NCBI GenBank assembly: GCA_020137815.1
Contig: CM035351.1
Location: 601,938 to 665,937 of the forward strand
DNA from: Hormiphora californensis
Lineage: Eukaryota; Ctenophora; Tentaculata; Cydippida; Pleurobrachiidae
Length of the DNA: 64,000 nucleotides
Reading direction: 5' to 3'
Below, in pieces: positions 44,723-56,515 of this stretch (position 1 is the stretch's first letter; the number at the start of each line of letters is the position of its first letter). A program made the position numbers and the translations under genes. The notes under the pieces were generated by a model, which was not told where the DNA came from, made no database searches, and saw only the letters and a program-made list of their open reading frames with translations.

Positions 44723-45401
44723 ACCTCTCACATTCTGCTAGTTCGGACCACAAGATTCAGGTATGTAAATTAGTTAACTTCAGATCTGGTTACTTGTTGG
44801 GGGAGTGACCACCACTGGTAAAAGTCTTCATGCCCTGTGCGGTGCTGTGTTATTCTAATACTGATTGTGGCGACACATGTAGTTTGTAATGATTAGAGAG
44901 GCATAGAGGGTGTGGAGTGGTGAAATCCTTGTTTTCTTGTTCTCTCATTCCCTCGTGTGTCAATTACAATTTCCAGTTTTATTTGAAATTGTTTGTAAGT
45001 TAGGTGTAATATCTTTTTAGTGTGTTGAATTGCAAGACCGTTGTGCACATGTGAGGGGGTCAATCATCAATCTACCTTCAATGGTAAGACTTTGATTCAT
45101 TCTATTCATTCCTGTTTACACGTTCATCCGGTGTCTACCCCGACACATGCCACACACAGATCTTGGTAGTTGCTTGTATACAATTGTACAACTATACAGT
45201 GCTAACCCCTCAATACACAGCCTGTATAACACACAGCTTTACAAAGTACAAGGTCCCCCTGGATCCCACAGCTCTACTAAGTGGTACTACACAGTGGTAC
45301 AGTGGTACTACACAGTGGGAACACAGTGGTACCCCCTGGATATCAAGCTGTAAACTGTAAAGAACACCCACACATACACCTCTCATGATTCCAGAGAACT
45401 A
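44723..45401. other. No gene recognised; upstream of aminopeptidase
   Basis: May contain the promoter or a 5' exon of the aminopeptidase gene. A short repeat (GTGGTACTACACAGTGG) lies at 45281-45340. No exon can be assigned. Confidence 0.45.
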
Positions 45402-48400
45402 TTGCACGTCATATACATTGTACTTCCATTGATTCCATTGATTGATCCAACCTCTCACTCCTTTCAGCTTGCGTGGATACTGTTATTGGCTACAGGAGCA
45501 CTTCTCCAATCAGTTTCCTGTCTGCGGTTATCTAAAAATGTGATCCCCTCCCACCAACACCTCCATCTCAAGTTCGATCTTGACACATGGAAGTATGAGG
45601 GTGAAACTACCATTGATATAGACATACTGAAAGATCGGAGGAATGTGTGGTTGTTCTGTGCTAAGTATATCAAGGTTACTGGTATACTACTGGCAAGTGA
45701 GAAGGGAGAGAAAGTGGCAGTTAAACGGGCCATTATGGACCACAAGAAGAAGGTGCTGCTTCTGGAACCTTCCACAAAGAAGATCAAGAAAGGTAAGGAG
45801 ATCAAAATAGGCAGCGAGGGAGATCAAAATAGGAAGAGGGGGAGGTCAAGCAAGGTTACAGGCAGAGTGGGTGCTGGGAGACCAAAAAAGGGTAAAAATA
45901 GAGATAAAATTAAGGTAGGGGTACAGAGAGATAAAATTACTGACAGGTTTGAGAGACGAAGTTCAACTCCCCCAACCACGCAAATGGGTTGACAGGTACC
46001 TACTACTGACGCGCTAAGAGACTAAAATTAGAACATATTTTAATATTAATACTATATTCCAGGGAAATATAAGTTGAGAATATTAATACTATATTCCAGG
46101 GAAATATAAGTTGAGAATAACCTTCAATTCGATGGTGAGACAAGCCTTACAAGGAATGCTAAGAACCAAATCAATAGATGAGAACGGGAACACCATCAAA
46201 ATGGTTTCAACTCACTTTGAACCAGACAAAGCAAGGGAGGCTTTCCCGTGTTTTGACGAACCTGAACTGAGAGTGAAGTATGTATGGCGAACATTGTATG
46301 TTGTATTGTACATTGTATTGTACATTGTATTGTACATTGTATGAAGTATGTCTGCGACACATTGTATAATGAACAAGCTGCAAGCTGCAAACACCATACC
46401 CTATCATGTCTACTAGCAAACAATACTTCTAGATTCTAGGGTTCGTTCTCTGGACCCCCCCCCCACTCTGGGCTTAACTTTGTTCCTCTCTCCCTCCCTC
46501 TCCTCAGGATAACACTGGTAGTGGAGCACCCATCGACACACCGGGTTAACAGTGCGGCACCCGTTGCTAAGACAACCAAACTCAGCAAGACGGTTACCTA
46601 GGACGGAGTTCAAGGAGACGAAACTGATGAGTATCTACTTGATTGCTATCAATATCCACGGGATGGATGAGGTATGTTATACTGACAAGGATCCAGAACA
46701 ATTTAGCTGTGATAGATTTCATGGTGGGGGGGGGGGGTGATGCCATGATGGGGCGGGGGTTTCGTCGGGGCGTTGCAGGGGACACCAGCAAAACTAGGCC
46801 ACAGATGAGGTGTATATTAGAATCGATATAACTACATCAAGATTCCTCCTGATTGGTCGAATCTTTCAACTCTACAGCTACTACGGAAATAGAACAGCAG
46901 CTACCTTTTAATAGACATCATATATTCGGGGGGGGGGGGGGGGGGGGGTTTGGGTTCTCTTTAAAATTTCTCTCCCTCTCTCTGCCGATGACTGAATGAA
47001 CCGGTATTTAGTGTCGTGCAATGCCCCCCCCCCCTACTCAACAAGTAGGCAGAGGAAGTTACACGACAGGGAGGGGGGAAGTTACTAGACAGGGAGGGGG
47101 GGAAGTTACTAGACAGGGAGGGGGAAGTTACAAGACAGGGAGGGGGGAAGTTACAAGACAGGGAGGGGGAAGTTACAAGACAGGGAGGGGGGAAGTTACA
47201 AGGCAGGGAGGGAAGTTACAAGACAGGGAGGGAAGTTACAAGACAGGGAGGGGGAAGTTACAAGACAGGGAGGGGGGAAGTTACAAGACAGGGAGGGGGG
47301 AAGTTACAAGACAGGGCGGGGAAGTTACAAGACAGGGAGGGGAAGTTACAAGACAGGGATGGGGGAAGTTACTAGACAGGGCGGGGGAAGTTACAAGACA
47401 GGGAGGGGGGAAGTTACTAGAAAGGGATGGGAAGTTACAAGACAGGGATGGGAAGTTACAAGACAGGGAGGGGAAGTTACAAGACAGGGAGGGAAGTTAC
47501 AAGACAGGGAGGGGGAAGTTACTAGACAGGGATGGGAAGTTACAAGACAGGGAGGGGGGAAGTTACAAGACAGGGCGGGGAAGTTACAAGACAGGGAGGG
47601 GAAGTTACAAGACAGGGATGGGGGAAGTTACTAGACAGGGCGGGGGAAGTTACAAGACAGGGAGGGGAAGTTACAAGACAGGGAGGGGGAAGTTACAAGA
47701 CAGGGAGGGGGGAAGTTACAAGACAGGGAGGGGGGAAGTTACAAGACAGGGAGGGGGGAAGTTACAAGACAGGGAGGGGAAGTTACAAGACAGGGAGGGG
47801 AAGTTACAAGACAGGGAGGGGAAGTTACAAGACAGGGCGGGGGGGAAGTTACAAGACAGGGAGGGGGGAAGTTACAAGACAGGGCGGGGAAGTTACAAGA
47901 CAGGGCGGGGAAGTTACAAGACAGGGCGGGAAGTTACAAGACAGGGAGGGAAGTTACAAGACAGGGAGGGAAGTTACAAGACAGGGAGGGGGGAAGTTAC
48001 AAGACAGGGAGGGGGGAAGTTACAAGACAGAGAGGGGGAAGTTACAAGACAGGGAGGGGAAGTTACAAGACAGGGCGGGGAAGTTACAAGACAGGGAGGA
48101 GGGAAGTTACAAGACAGGGCGGGGAAGTTACAAGACAGGGAGGGGGGAAGTTACACGACAGGGAGGGGGGAAGTTACAAGACAGGGAGTGGAAGTTACAA
48201 GACAGGGAGGGGGGAAGTTACAAGACAGGGAGGGGGGAAGTTACAAGACAGGGAGGGGGGAAGTTACAAGACAGGGCGGGGAAGTTACAAGACAGGGCGG
48301 GGAAGTTACAAGACAGGGAGGGGGGAAGTTACAAGACAGGGAGGGGGAAGTTAAAAGACAGGGAGGGGGGAAGTTACAAAGCAGGGATCCCTCGAGGGGA

Positions 48401-51400
48401 AGTTACTAGACAGCCAATAAATAAATGGAGGGTGGTTAAACTAGTTACTATAGTTAGTCTGTTAGTAAGAAGGATTCAAGAAGGAATAAAAAGAGAATTT
48501 AATTGCATTTCAAAAATCTTTCAGAACATAATTTCTTTGTACTATCAATTTCTTTGTCCCACCCTCAGGTATCGATGAAGTCTACACGGGGTGTCCCCAT
48601 TACGGTGCTGACCCCACCACAGTATAAAACACAAGCCAAGAAGACAGCTGAAACTATAGCCCATGCAGTTGATTTCTTTGAGGTGTACCTCGATAGCCCT
48701 TATCCGTTTGAGAAGCTGGATGTTATGGGCATTTATGATTTTAATGCGGGGGGAATGGAGAACATTGGAATGATTCACACCTTGGTAAGTGGTATTAAGT
48801 GGTGCAACACACCCTCCCAATCCCCTACAATTACAGTCGGACCCCGATTTACCGGGGTGCTCAGGGGGGGGGGGAGTGCTCAGGGGAAAGGGTTTAAGGT
48901 TTTGTCCGGTAAATCGGGGTGAAATACGGTTAATTTCCTATATTAGGGGAGATTTATCCTTCCGGTAAATCGGGGTTCGACTGTACCACAATCTGACACC
49001 ACACTTGATTTGATTGAGGTGGCCATCAGTATCAGAATATATTCTAAGGATAGCAATAGGTATAATTAGGCTTCCGAAATGGGAGCTTGCATGGCTCTAG
49101 CTACTGTACATCTTCTGCTACTATACATAAACCCTCTTCCCCTCTCTCCAGTATGACTGTGCCTATGCGGACCTCAACTCCATAACAGCTGGTGTGTTCC
49201 TCTACTGTATGGAAGTCCTAGTCCACGAAGTCTCACACATGTGGTTTGGGAACCTGGTGTCCCTCAAATGGTGGGACGATCTCTGGTTGAAGGAGGGATT
49301 CGCCCGTTATATCACCCTCTACGCGGTGGACAAGATGAGAGAACAACTGAAGGTGCCTGTTGATGTCAACCTGATGAGACTTGCCAAGAGAGGGTACATT
49401 GGGGCCTTTGAGGAAGACAAAGAGAAGTTTACTAAACCTGTGAGGAGGAAGTTGGAGAACTCTTTTGATGCAGCAGCCATGTTCAACTCTCTCTCCTACA
49501 GCAAGGGGGGATGGATACTAAGAGGTAATAACTCATCAAGTGATTGGCCCCGTGCACGTAGGGTCCCATAATAACGGGGTTCACGCCCATGGCAACCGCT
49601 GGTACCAAATCAATCTCAGAACACAGAAAACAACTTCTAGAATCTCATAACTTTCAGTGGAAGTCATTTGGCTCTCTTGACACTTCTTGACAACCAATAT
49701 AAATACAATATAAATCTCCCTTCCAGCGGCAATGAAGTTAATGGGCGAGGACAAGTTTCAAAAGGGTCTTCAAACATACTTCAAGAGATTCGCCTGGAAA
49801 TCTGCCAACTTTAACGACTTCACCGCGTGTTTTAACAATGTCAATGGGGACGTTAGTATGAGGCAGTTTATGGAGAACTGGTTGAATGAACCAGGACTCC
49901 CCCAAGTAACGACAACTCTAGTAAGTTGAGTAATATAGCTCCCCCCTCTCCTCTCCAGACAAATCTTGACAATGTAACCACCCGAATCGCGACGCTGCAC
50001 TGACTGTAGGGGTGCATCGAGTAACGTGGTTACTATGCGTGGTTACTATGGTAACTACATGGTTACCTAGATCCCCCCACCAATTTAGAAAGGAACGGAG
50101 TTGTCTCTAGTTCAAGCTCGGTATACCCCGGAGGGAGATCACGTGACTGACCAGGTGTGGTTCATTCCTCTGAGGATCGTATCTGACGAAGAGACAACCA
50201 AGAATTACAAGGTAACCATAGCAAAGGGGTGTTAACCATAGCAACGGGGTGGTAACCAATCACTTTCAATTATGGCGAAATTCATGACGTATCACTTTAA
50301 CAGCCTAGTAGAGTGACACATTGCAACACACCCCCCTCCCTCTCCTAGTTGTGGAAGAGTAAAAAGGGAGTGCACACCTTTGCAGAGCCTCCCTCCTGGT
50401 TTCACCTGGATCCTGAATACGCTGGGTTCGTACTCCACAACTATCCAGAGGAGACCATGATGGCCATCGCGAAACAGCTCAGAGAGGATCACACCAAGTT
50501 CCAGACATCTCAACGATACTGTGAGTCTTTTAGAAACCTCTTTATGCTTCCCCCTCTCAAGTCCACCATTCTTGATCACTGCATTCGTTGCATTGTAAGG
50601 ATTTGTTTCTCCTCAAATTTATTCCCCCTTTCAATATGATAGGTATGTTATGCAATTCTCATTTCTCAATTATAACTCCATCCCTCGCCAACTCTCTAAT
50701 AACTCTCTACTAACTCCCTCCCTTCTCCCTTACAGTGTACTTTGAGAACTTGATGGAGCGGATGAACACTAACGATGTCTCCTCAACAGTATTCCTAGAG
50801 ACATCCCGATACCTATCCTCGGAGACAAACTCCCAAGTGGTCCTGGCCTGGGCAAGACAGCTCCTAGGGTTCAAGAACTCTCTCTTCATGGCTGAGAACA
50901 TGTACCTATTCGATAAGTACATGCACAAGCTGCTGAAACCTCACATTGAGAAGACAATGAAGAGGGAGATCGAGGAAACAAAGGAGTGGAATTTGGCGTT
51001 ATTCTACCAGACCATGTTTTACTTTGGGGTGAAGTGGAGACATGAAGCAGCGCTGGTGAGGGGCAGAGAGAATGTGAAGAGATTCCTCCGAGGGAAACAT
51101 GTGAATGTTATCTACCTCTCATTTGGGTTGCGTCACCACAAGGCGCTGGTTAAGAACAGCTGGATGAAGTTACTAAAAACACTGAACACCTACCCCAGGA
51201 GTCACATAGAGTTCGCCCTTATTATAGGACATCTCTGTAAGACACGGAATGTAAAACAGCAGCGGTACATCCTAAACTACTCGTTAAAATGCAACAAGAT
51301 GCCTCGGAGTCACAAAAAGAAGGTCCTGTGCAGGGTATCAGCAAGGAACCCTCAACTAGGGTGGGCCTTCTTCAAGAAACATTACCACACATACTTTGCA

Positions 51401-51673
51401 CTGTTTGGAGAGGCTCAGTTCACATTTGATGATCTGGTTGAGTGCGTTACTGGTAATCTGTCTTCCCAGAAGGAGTACAATGACGTCAGGGACTTCTTTA
51501 AGAAACACCCCGTGGGGAGTGGAGCTGCAGGGTTGAAGCGGGGTCTACACTCCATCAGTCAGAATGTGAGCAACAGGTCAGGGAACGGGTCTACACATAG
51601 GAAGGTGGACTATGATGAGGTCTTTACACAGTTCCTGGATACCTTGGATGATAAGGAACTGGCTAAGAGGTGA
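45402..51673 (+). CDS. M1 zinc aminopeptidase (PSA/APN-like), frameshifted
   Basis: Exons by splice sites: 45402 or 45468-45792, 46100-46277, 46508-46671, 48569-48784, 49152-49524, 49727-49920, 50089-50211, 50349-50520 and 50736-51673 (stop TGA). The first exon has a hydrophobic segment (LAWILLLATGALL) like a signal or anchor, then LSKNVIPSHQHLHLKFDLD, the M1 N-terminal opening. FEPDKAREAFPCFDEPEL follows. The exopeptidase motif is GGMEN (48749-48763) instead of GAMEN. The zinc site HEVSH (49224-49238) with WLKEGFA gives His, His, Glu; the catalytic Tyr is in SYSKGG. The last exon is an ERAP1-C-like helical domain. The enzyme removes N-terminal residues from peptides, probably at or outside the membrane. 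Exon 46508-46671 contains a 1-base frame change, so the copy may be a pseudogene or hold a sequence error. Confidence 0.85.
46043..46117 (+). repeat. 37-bp tandem duplication with splice acceptor
   Basis: The intron end and first exon bases (TATTAATACTATATTCCAGG) are duplicated, giving AG acceptors at 46061-46062 and 46098-46099. Only the second keeps the aminopeptidase frame; the first would reach a TAA within about 16 codons. Confidence 0.85.
47053..48411 (+). repeat. G-rich minisatellite in aminopeptidase intron
   Basis: About 65 copies of an 18-23-bp unit, GAAGTTACAAGACAGGGAGG plus 0-4 G, in one orientation. Length varies only in the G run. Open frames of 462 and 348 aa run through it because the unit lacks stops, but they are not genes. 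Guanine runs of four to six on one strand make G-quadruplexes possible. Confidence 0.93.
48834..48983. mobile_element. Pogo/Tigger-like MITE in intron
   Basis: A 150-bp element with ends CAGTCGGACCCCGATTTACC and its complement, flanked by TA (48832-48833 and 48984-48985). Same family as 11512-11683, inserted in the intron between the GGMEN and HEVSH exons. Confidence 0.85.
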
Positions 51674-52281
<608 letters not shown>

Positions 52282-52364
52282 TCAACTGATCTCCCATCGC
52301 AGGACAGCCATTAAATCATTTGTCTTAAACACACTCACCATTTTGCCAAACGATCTGTTCTTTC

Positions 52365-52554
52365 TCCTGGATCCTTAGCTTCTTTTTCTACTTCTGATCC
52401 TGGGTCCTTAGCTTCTTTTTCTACTTCTGATCAGCTGGGTCCTTCTTATTCCTGAGTTGTTTTAGATTTAATACACCTGGGTCCTTAGCGTCTTTTTTAG
52501 CGTCCTTCTCCCGGGTCCTTCTTTTTTCCTGGGTCCTTCTTTTTCAGATTAGTT
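52365..52554. repeat. Degenerate tandem repeat with GGGTCCTTAGC
   Basis: Units of GGGTCCTTAGCTTCTTTTTC type repeat several times. One unit contains TTTAATACACCTGGG, which matches the sequence reconstructed across the TTAA insertion site that follows. Confidence 0.75.
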
Positions 52555-53460
52555 TTAAGGGTACACCTGGCGTTTTTCATCATCGAGTGCCCAACCAAAT
52601 GACTTCACCAGGGTTTAGGCCATACAAAATGGACCTCAAATATGCAATTTTAGCCCTAAAGTCGAATTCATATTTTTGCTACAGCCTATTTTCAAAGTGG
52701 CGTTTTTTCAATTTTTGTTGAAATTTTTAACCTCAGGACCACTTTTTTTGAGATAGAAACATTAAATTCTTGGAATTTGAAGAGAATATAAAGGTGAATA
52801 AGCCCAAAGAAGGATTTTTGAAATGGAGCTTATTTCTGGCCATGAGAACGGTTTACTTTTTTGCTTCTTTGACACGCTGGCTGAGAATGTTCCCATGCTT
52901 CATTAGAGATGAAAATCTGGAAATAGTTGCTCAAAACGATTATCTATGTGGCCCAAAAATTTTGGAACTTTCCCGCCAAAGATGTAGTGTACAGAGCTTT
53001 TTTTGTGAAACCTGTCTTTTTGAAAAAGAGGGAAATTCCCTGTATCTCAAAAACGGATGATCATAGAGACCTGGGACCAAGCTTAATCGATTCAGAAGGT
53101 TCGATTTTGGGGGGGTCTTCTGAGAGACATTTTGCTCCTACTCCAACCGATTTTGCTGTAATTGCAAAAAACTAATTCTATGAAAAGGGGAAACAACTCT
53201 ATTTAGGTGCCGGCAGGCACCTCCGACCCGAAGAAAACAGCAAAAAACGAAAAAAAGAAAAAAAATTTTTTGCCCCTGCACAAAAACCCAAAAATGCCGG
53301 CCCTATTAAGAACAAAGAAAGGTCTTTTTTTTGGGGGGGGGGGGGGCAAAAAACATGTCAACGATTGTGGCCACACCGTTTGAGATATCGACTTGAAATT
53401 TTGTAGGCATGTTCTTGTAGTATTCCTTTGTGTCATGACGTTGGCGGATTTTTGAATTTT

Positions 53461-53930
53461 TAATTAATTAATTAATTATAGGTAATTAAAAACGGTGCAA
53501 GGGCACCGTGCCCCTGCACATTGCGTGTTATGTCCCTTGCACCGCGCCCTTGCACCAAATTCTATTTTCCGTTCTGCTTAAAATATCGACTTGAAACTTT
53601 GTAGGAATGTTCTTCAATCATAAAAGATGATGTTCAAAAAGTGGGAATAGTCAAAATTAATTAATTAGTTAGTTAGAGCCGTGCAAAAAATGGAATTTGG
53701 TGCAAGGGCAGGCAATGTGCAAGGGCAAATGGTGCAAGGGCAGCCCTTGCACCAATTTTATGATCGAACTGTGTCCACACCGTTTAATATTTTGACACGA
53801 AACTTTCTATGCATGTTCTAGTAGCATAACTACGAGTACTAGAAGAGCCGTATGATTAATATATCAATTAGGTAATTAATTATAGGCAAATTAATTAAAA
53901 TTTGCCCCTGCACAATTTGTGCAAATTTCC
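53461..53930. repeat. GTGCAAGGGCA / TAATTAAT repeats inside foldback
   Basis: Copies of GTGCAAGGGCA, TGCCCCTGCACA and TTAATTAATTAATTA recur here and again at about 54735-54925, interrupted by the nested palindrome. Confidence 0.65.
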
Positions 53931-53940
53931 CCTGAACATG

Positions 53941-54733
53941 TAGTAGAGTCGATAACTACATCGACCTCTCCCAATTGTTCCAGTTTTTGTCACATCTGTT
54001 TGGAGCCTCGACACGACCTCTAAACAGGTGTTACTTTTTCACAAACTGTTTTCATCTTGGTGTAATCAGCATTTGAAATGTTGCTGATCATAACAAAAAC
54101 CTAACTAGTTTTTTTCAACTTGGGGTAAAACCATGGGTGTCAAAAGTTAGCTCTAGGTCCCCTGAGTAACCATCCGGAGACTCTAAGAGATATTTCAAGC
54201 CGTTCTCCCGTAATCATTAATCCCGGTGGAGAAAAAAATACAATGCGGACGTACGTGAGCGCTGGCAGGCTGTTTACATGTTATTGTATGTCTCTCACTC
54301 TCTCTGGAAAAACCGCACGTGCGGTTGCGCCGCGCGAGATAACTCTTTCTCAAGGGGGAGAAAAGAGAGAGACGCACATTAACGTTATACATTAAAGTTG
54401 AGGTTGTAGGCAATTGCACGTACGTCCATACTCAAATATGTGCTCTACCGGGATTAATGATTACAGGAGAACGGTTTGAAATATCTCTTAGAGTCTCCGG
54501 ATGGTTACTCAGGGGACCTAGAGCTAACTTTTGACACCCATGGTTTTACCCCAAGTTGAAAAAAAATAGTTAGGTTTTTGTTATGATCAGCAACATTTCA
54601 AATGCTGATTACACCAAGATGAAAACAGTTTGTGAAAAAGTAACACCTGTTTAGAGGTCGTGTCGAGGCTCCAAACAGATGTGACAAAAACTGGAACAAT
54701 TGGGAGAGGTCGATGTAGTTATCGACTCTACTA
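53941..54733. mobile_element. Nested palindromic element, about 0.79 kb
   Basis: TAGTAGAGTCGATAACTACA at 53941 is mirrored at 54733. Arms of about 270 bp are close to identical, around a diverged centre (about 54215-54450). Flanking TA, or possibly ATG, on each side could be a target duplication. It splits the GTGCAAGGGCA repeat, so it inserted later. Confidence 0.75.
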
Positions 54734-55040
54734 ATGTGCCCTTGCACCATTTTGTTTGCCCATGCACTAAATTATATTTTCCGTTCTGCTTAAAATATCG
54801 ACTTGAAACTTTCTAGGAATGTTCTTCATGCATAAAACATATAATATAATCTACAGAAAGTGGGAATAGTCAAAATTAATTAATTAATTACTTAGAGATT
54901 AATTTTGGGGTGGCCCCTGCAAAATTTTGGCAAATTTGATATTCAAACTTTGAGCCTTTGTGAAAGTAATGAAAATTATTTATTTCAGGTTATGATGAAC
55001 AATAAGCTATAAAAACGCCCCTTTTTGTTACACAAGCCTG

Positions 55041-55123
55041 TGCTTGGTATCGAAGACACCTCACACTCTGTCGCCGGGCGACCTTCGCGTGCACACGCTG
55101 GCAAGGGGTAACTTCGTAACCAA
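55041..55123 (-). repeat. Dispersed repeat with GGTTACGAAGTTACC
   Basis: Minus-strand copy of a short repeat containing GTTACGAAGTTACC, CCAGCGTG and GAGGTGTCTTCGATACC. Plus-strand copies are at 29351-29391 (partial) and 60998-61053. It could be a SINE; the origin is unknown. Confidence 0.55.
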
Positions 55124-56185
55124 AGCCTGTGCATTGTGCATAATGAAATGGATAAATTTTCATCCAGTTGCTGGCGATAGAACTCGATAGAGTTCGATTG
55201 ATTTACCATGACAACGGAGTTGGTTACCATACTAACCAGAGAATTCGTTGTAAAATAGTCCTTTCTTGCTATAAACTCGGCCTTTAGAGAGAAAATTGAT
55301 TTTATTCTACTCGCACTAATGCAAGGGCATTTCACAGTTTGGTGCCGTTATTTTTGTCTCTATTTTTAATAGGATTTTGGGATTAGACTGAAAGTATGGG
55401 ATCATTTGAGAAGTAGTGAAGATTTGAAAATGTTAGCAACTTGCCGGTTCGACAAACTAAACCCATATGATTCCAACTTCGGGTCGGACGAGGGGAAGCT
55501 TGCCTTTTGCGAACATTCCAGTAGCCTGCTTCGGGCTGATTTCCCCCTTACTTGCTGATACCTTTTTCGCAATTACAGCAAAAACGGTTGGAGTAGGAGC
55601 AAAATGTCTCTCGAGATCAGAAGACCCCCCCAAAATCGGACCTTCTGAATCGATTAAGCTTGGTCCCAGGTCTCTACGATCATCCGTTTTTGAGATACAG
55701 GGAATTTCCCTCTTTTTCAAAAAGACAGGTTTCACAAAAAAAGCTCTGTACACCACATCTTTGGCGGGAAAGTTCCAAAATTTTTGGGCCACATAGATAA
55801 TCGTTTTGAGCAACTATTTCCAGATTTTCATCTCTAATGAAGCATGGGAACATTCTCAGCCAGCGTGTCAAAGAAGCAAAAAAGTAAACCGTTCTCATGG
55901 CCAGAAATAAGCTCCATTTCAAAAATCCTTCTTTGGGCTTATTCACCTTTATATTCTCTTCAAATTCCAAGAATTTAATGTTTCTATCTCAAAAAAAGTG
56001 GTCCTGAGGTTAAAAATTTCAACAAAAATTGAAAAAACGCCACTTTGAAAATAGGCTGTAGCAAAAATATGAATTCGACTTTAGGGCTAAAATTGCATAT
56101 TTGAGGTCCATTTTGTATGGCCTAAACCCTGGTGAAGTCATTTGGTTGGGCACTCGATGATGAAAAACGCCAGGTGTACCCTTAA

Positions 56186-56515
56186 TACACCTGGTTCACA
56201 CATAGCTAGAGGAAAGGGGTGGAGTTTTAGACTCTATATTATGTCGAATTCGATATTGAATATAGTCCAATCTCTATTATAAGACAGAGTTAAAATTGTT
56301 AGAATTTAAATAATCTGTTAAAAACATAAGAAAATTAAAAAGAAATCCAGCGAGCAACGTCCTGTCTATTCCATCCATTAAACTAATACTACGCTAATTT
56401 AGTACACTTATTTTACCCAAAAGGTCGCATCTGTTCAAAGTTCCTTCTTACCCTCCATCAGAATTTCATCCACCATCTCAATATGCCCCCTTTCTGCCTG
56501 TGCACAACCATATAG
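56186..56515. other. No gene recognised; downstream of SNAPC4-like gene
   Basis: AT-rich, probably the 3'-UTR side of the minus-strand gene. Confidence 0.45.

Larger units (their letters stand above)
52559..56181. mobile_element. TTAA-flanked 3.6-kb foldback element
   Basis: TTAA lies at 52555-52558 and 56182-56185. The ends GGGTACACCTGGCG match as inverted repeats, with arms of about 610 bp (52559-53170 and about 55565-56181) almost identical. TTAA duplication fits piggyBac-like or Kolobok-like transposition. Mirrored open frames of 96 aa (52770-53060 and 55680-55970) fall inside the arms. They show no recognisable domain and are best treated as by-products. The interior holds low-complexity GTGCAAGGGCA repeats and a second palindrome. 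Confidence 0.85.

Noticed and set aside
47053-48411. CRISPR-like regular repeats
   Set aside because: Units are contiguous with no unique spacers, and the genome is eukaryotic.
47021-48578. Two long open frames (462 and 348 aa) of GSYKTGRGEVTRQGG-type repeats
   Set aside because: They are two readings of the same G-rich minisatellite, which lacks stops; the array lies between two aminopeptidase exons and has no start context or domain.
52770-55970. Mirrored 96-aa ORFs (MEFEENIKVNKPKEGFLKW...)
   Set aside because: Both lie in the arms of the TTAA foldback; no recognisable domain. A short element-encoded protein cannot be excluded but is not supported.
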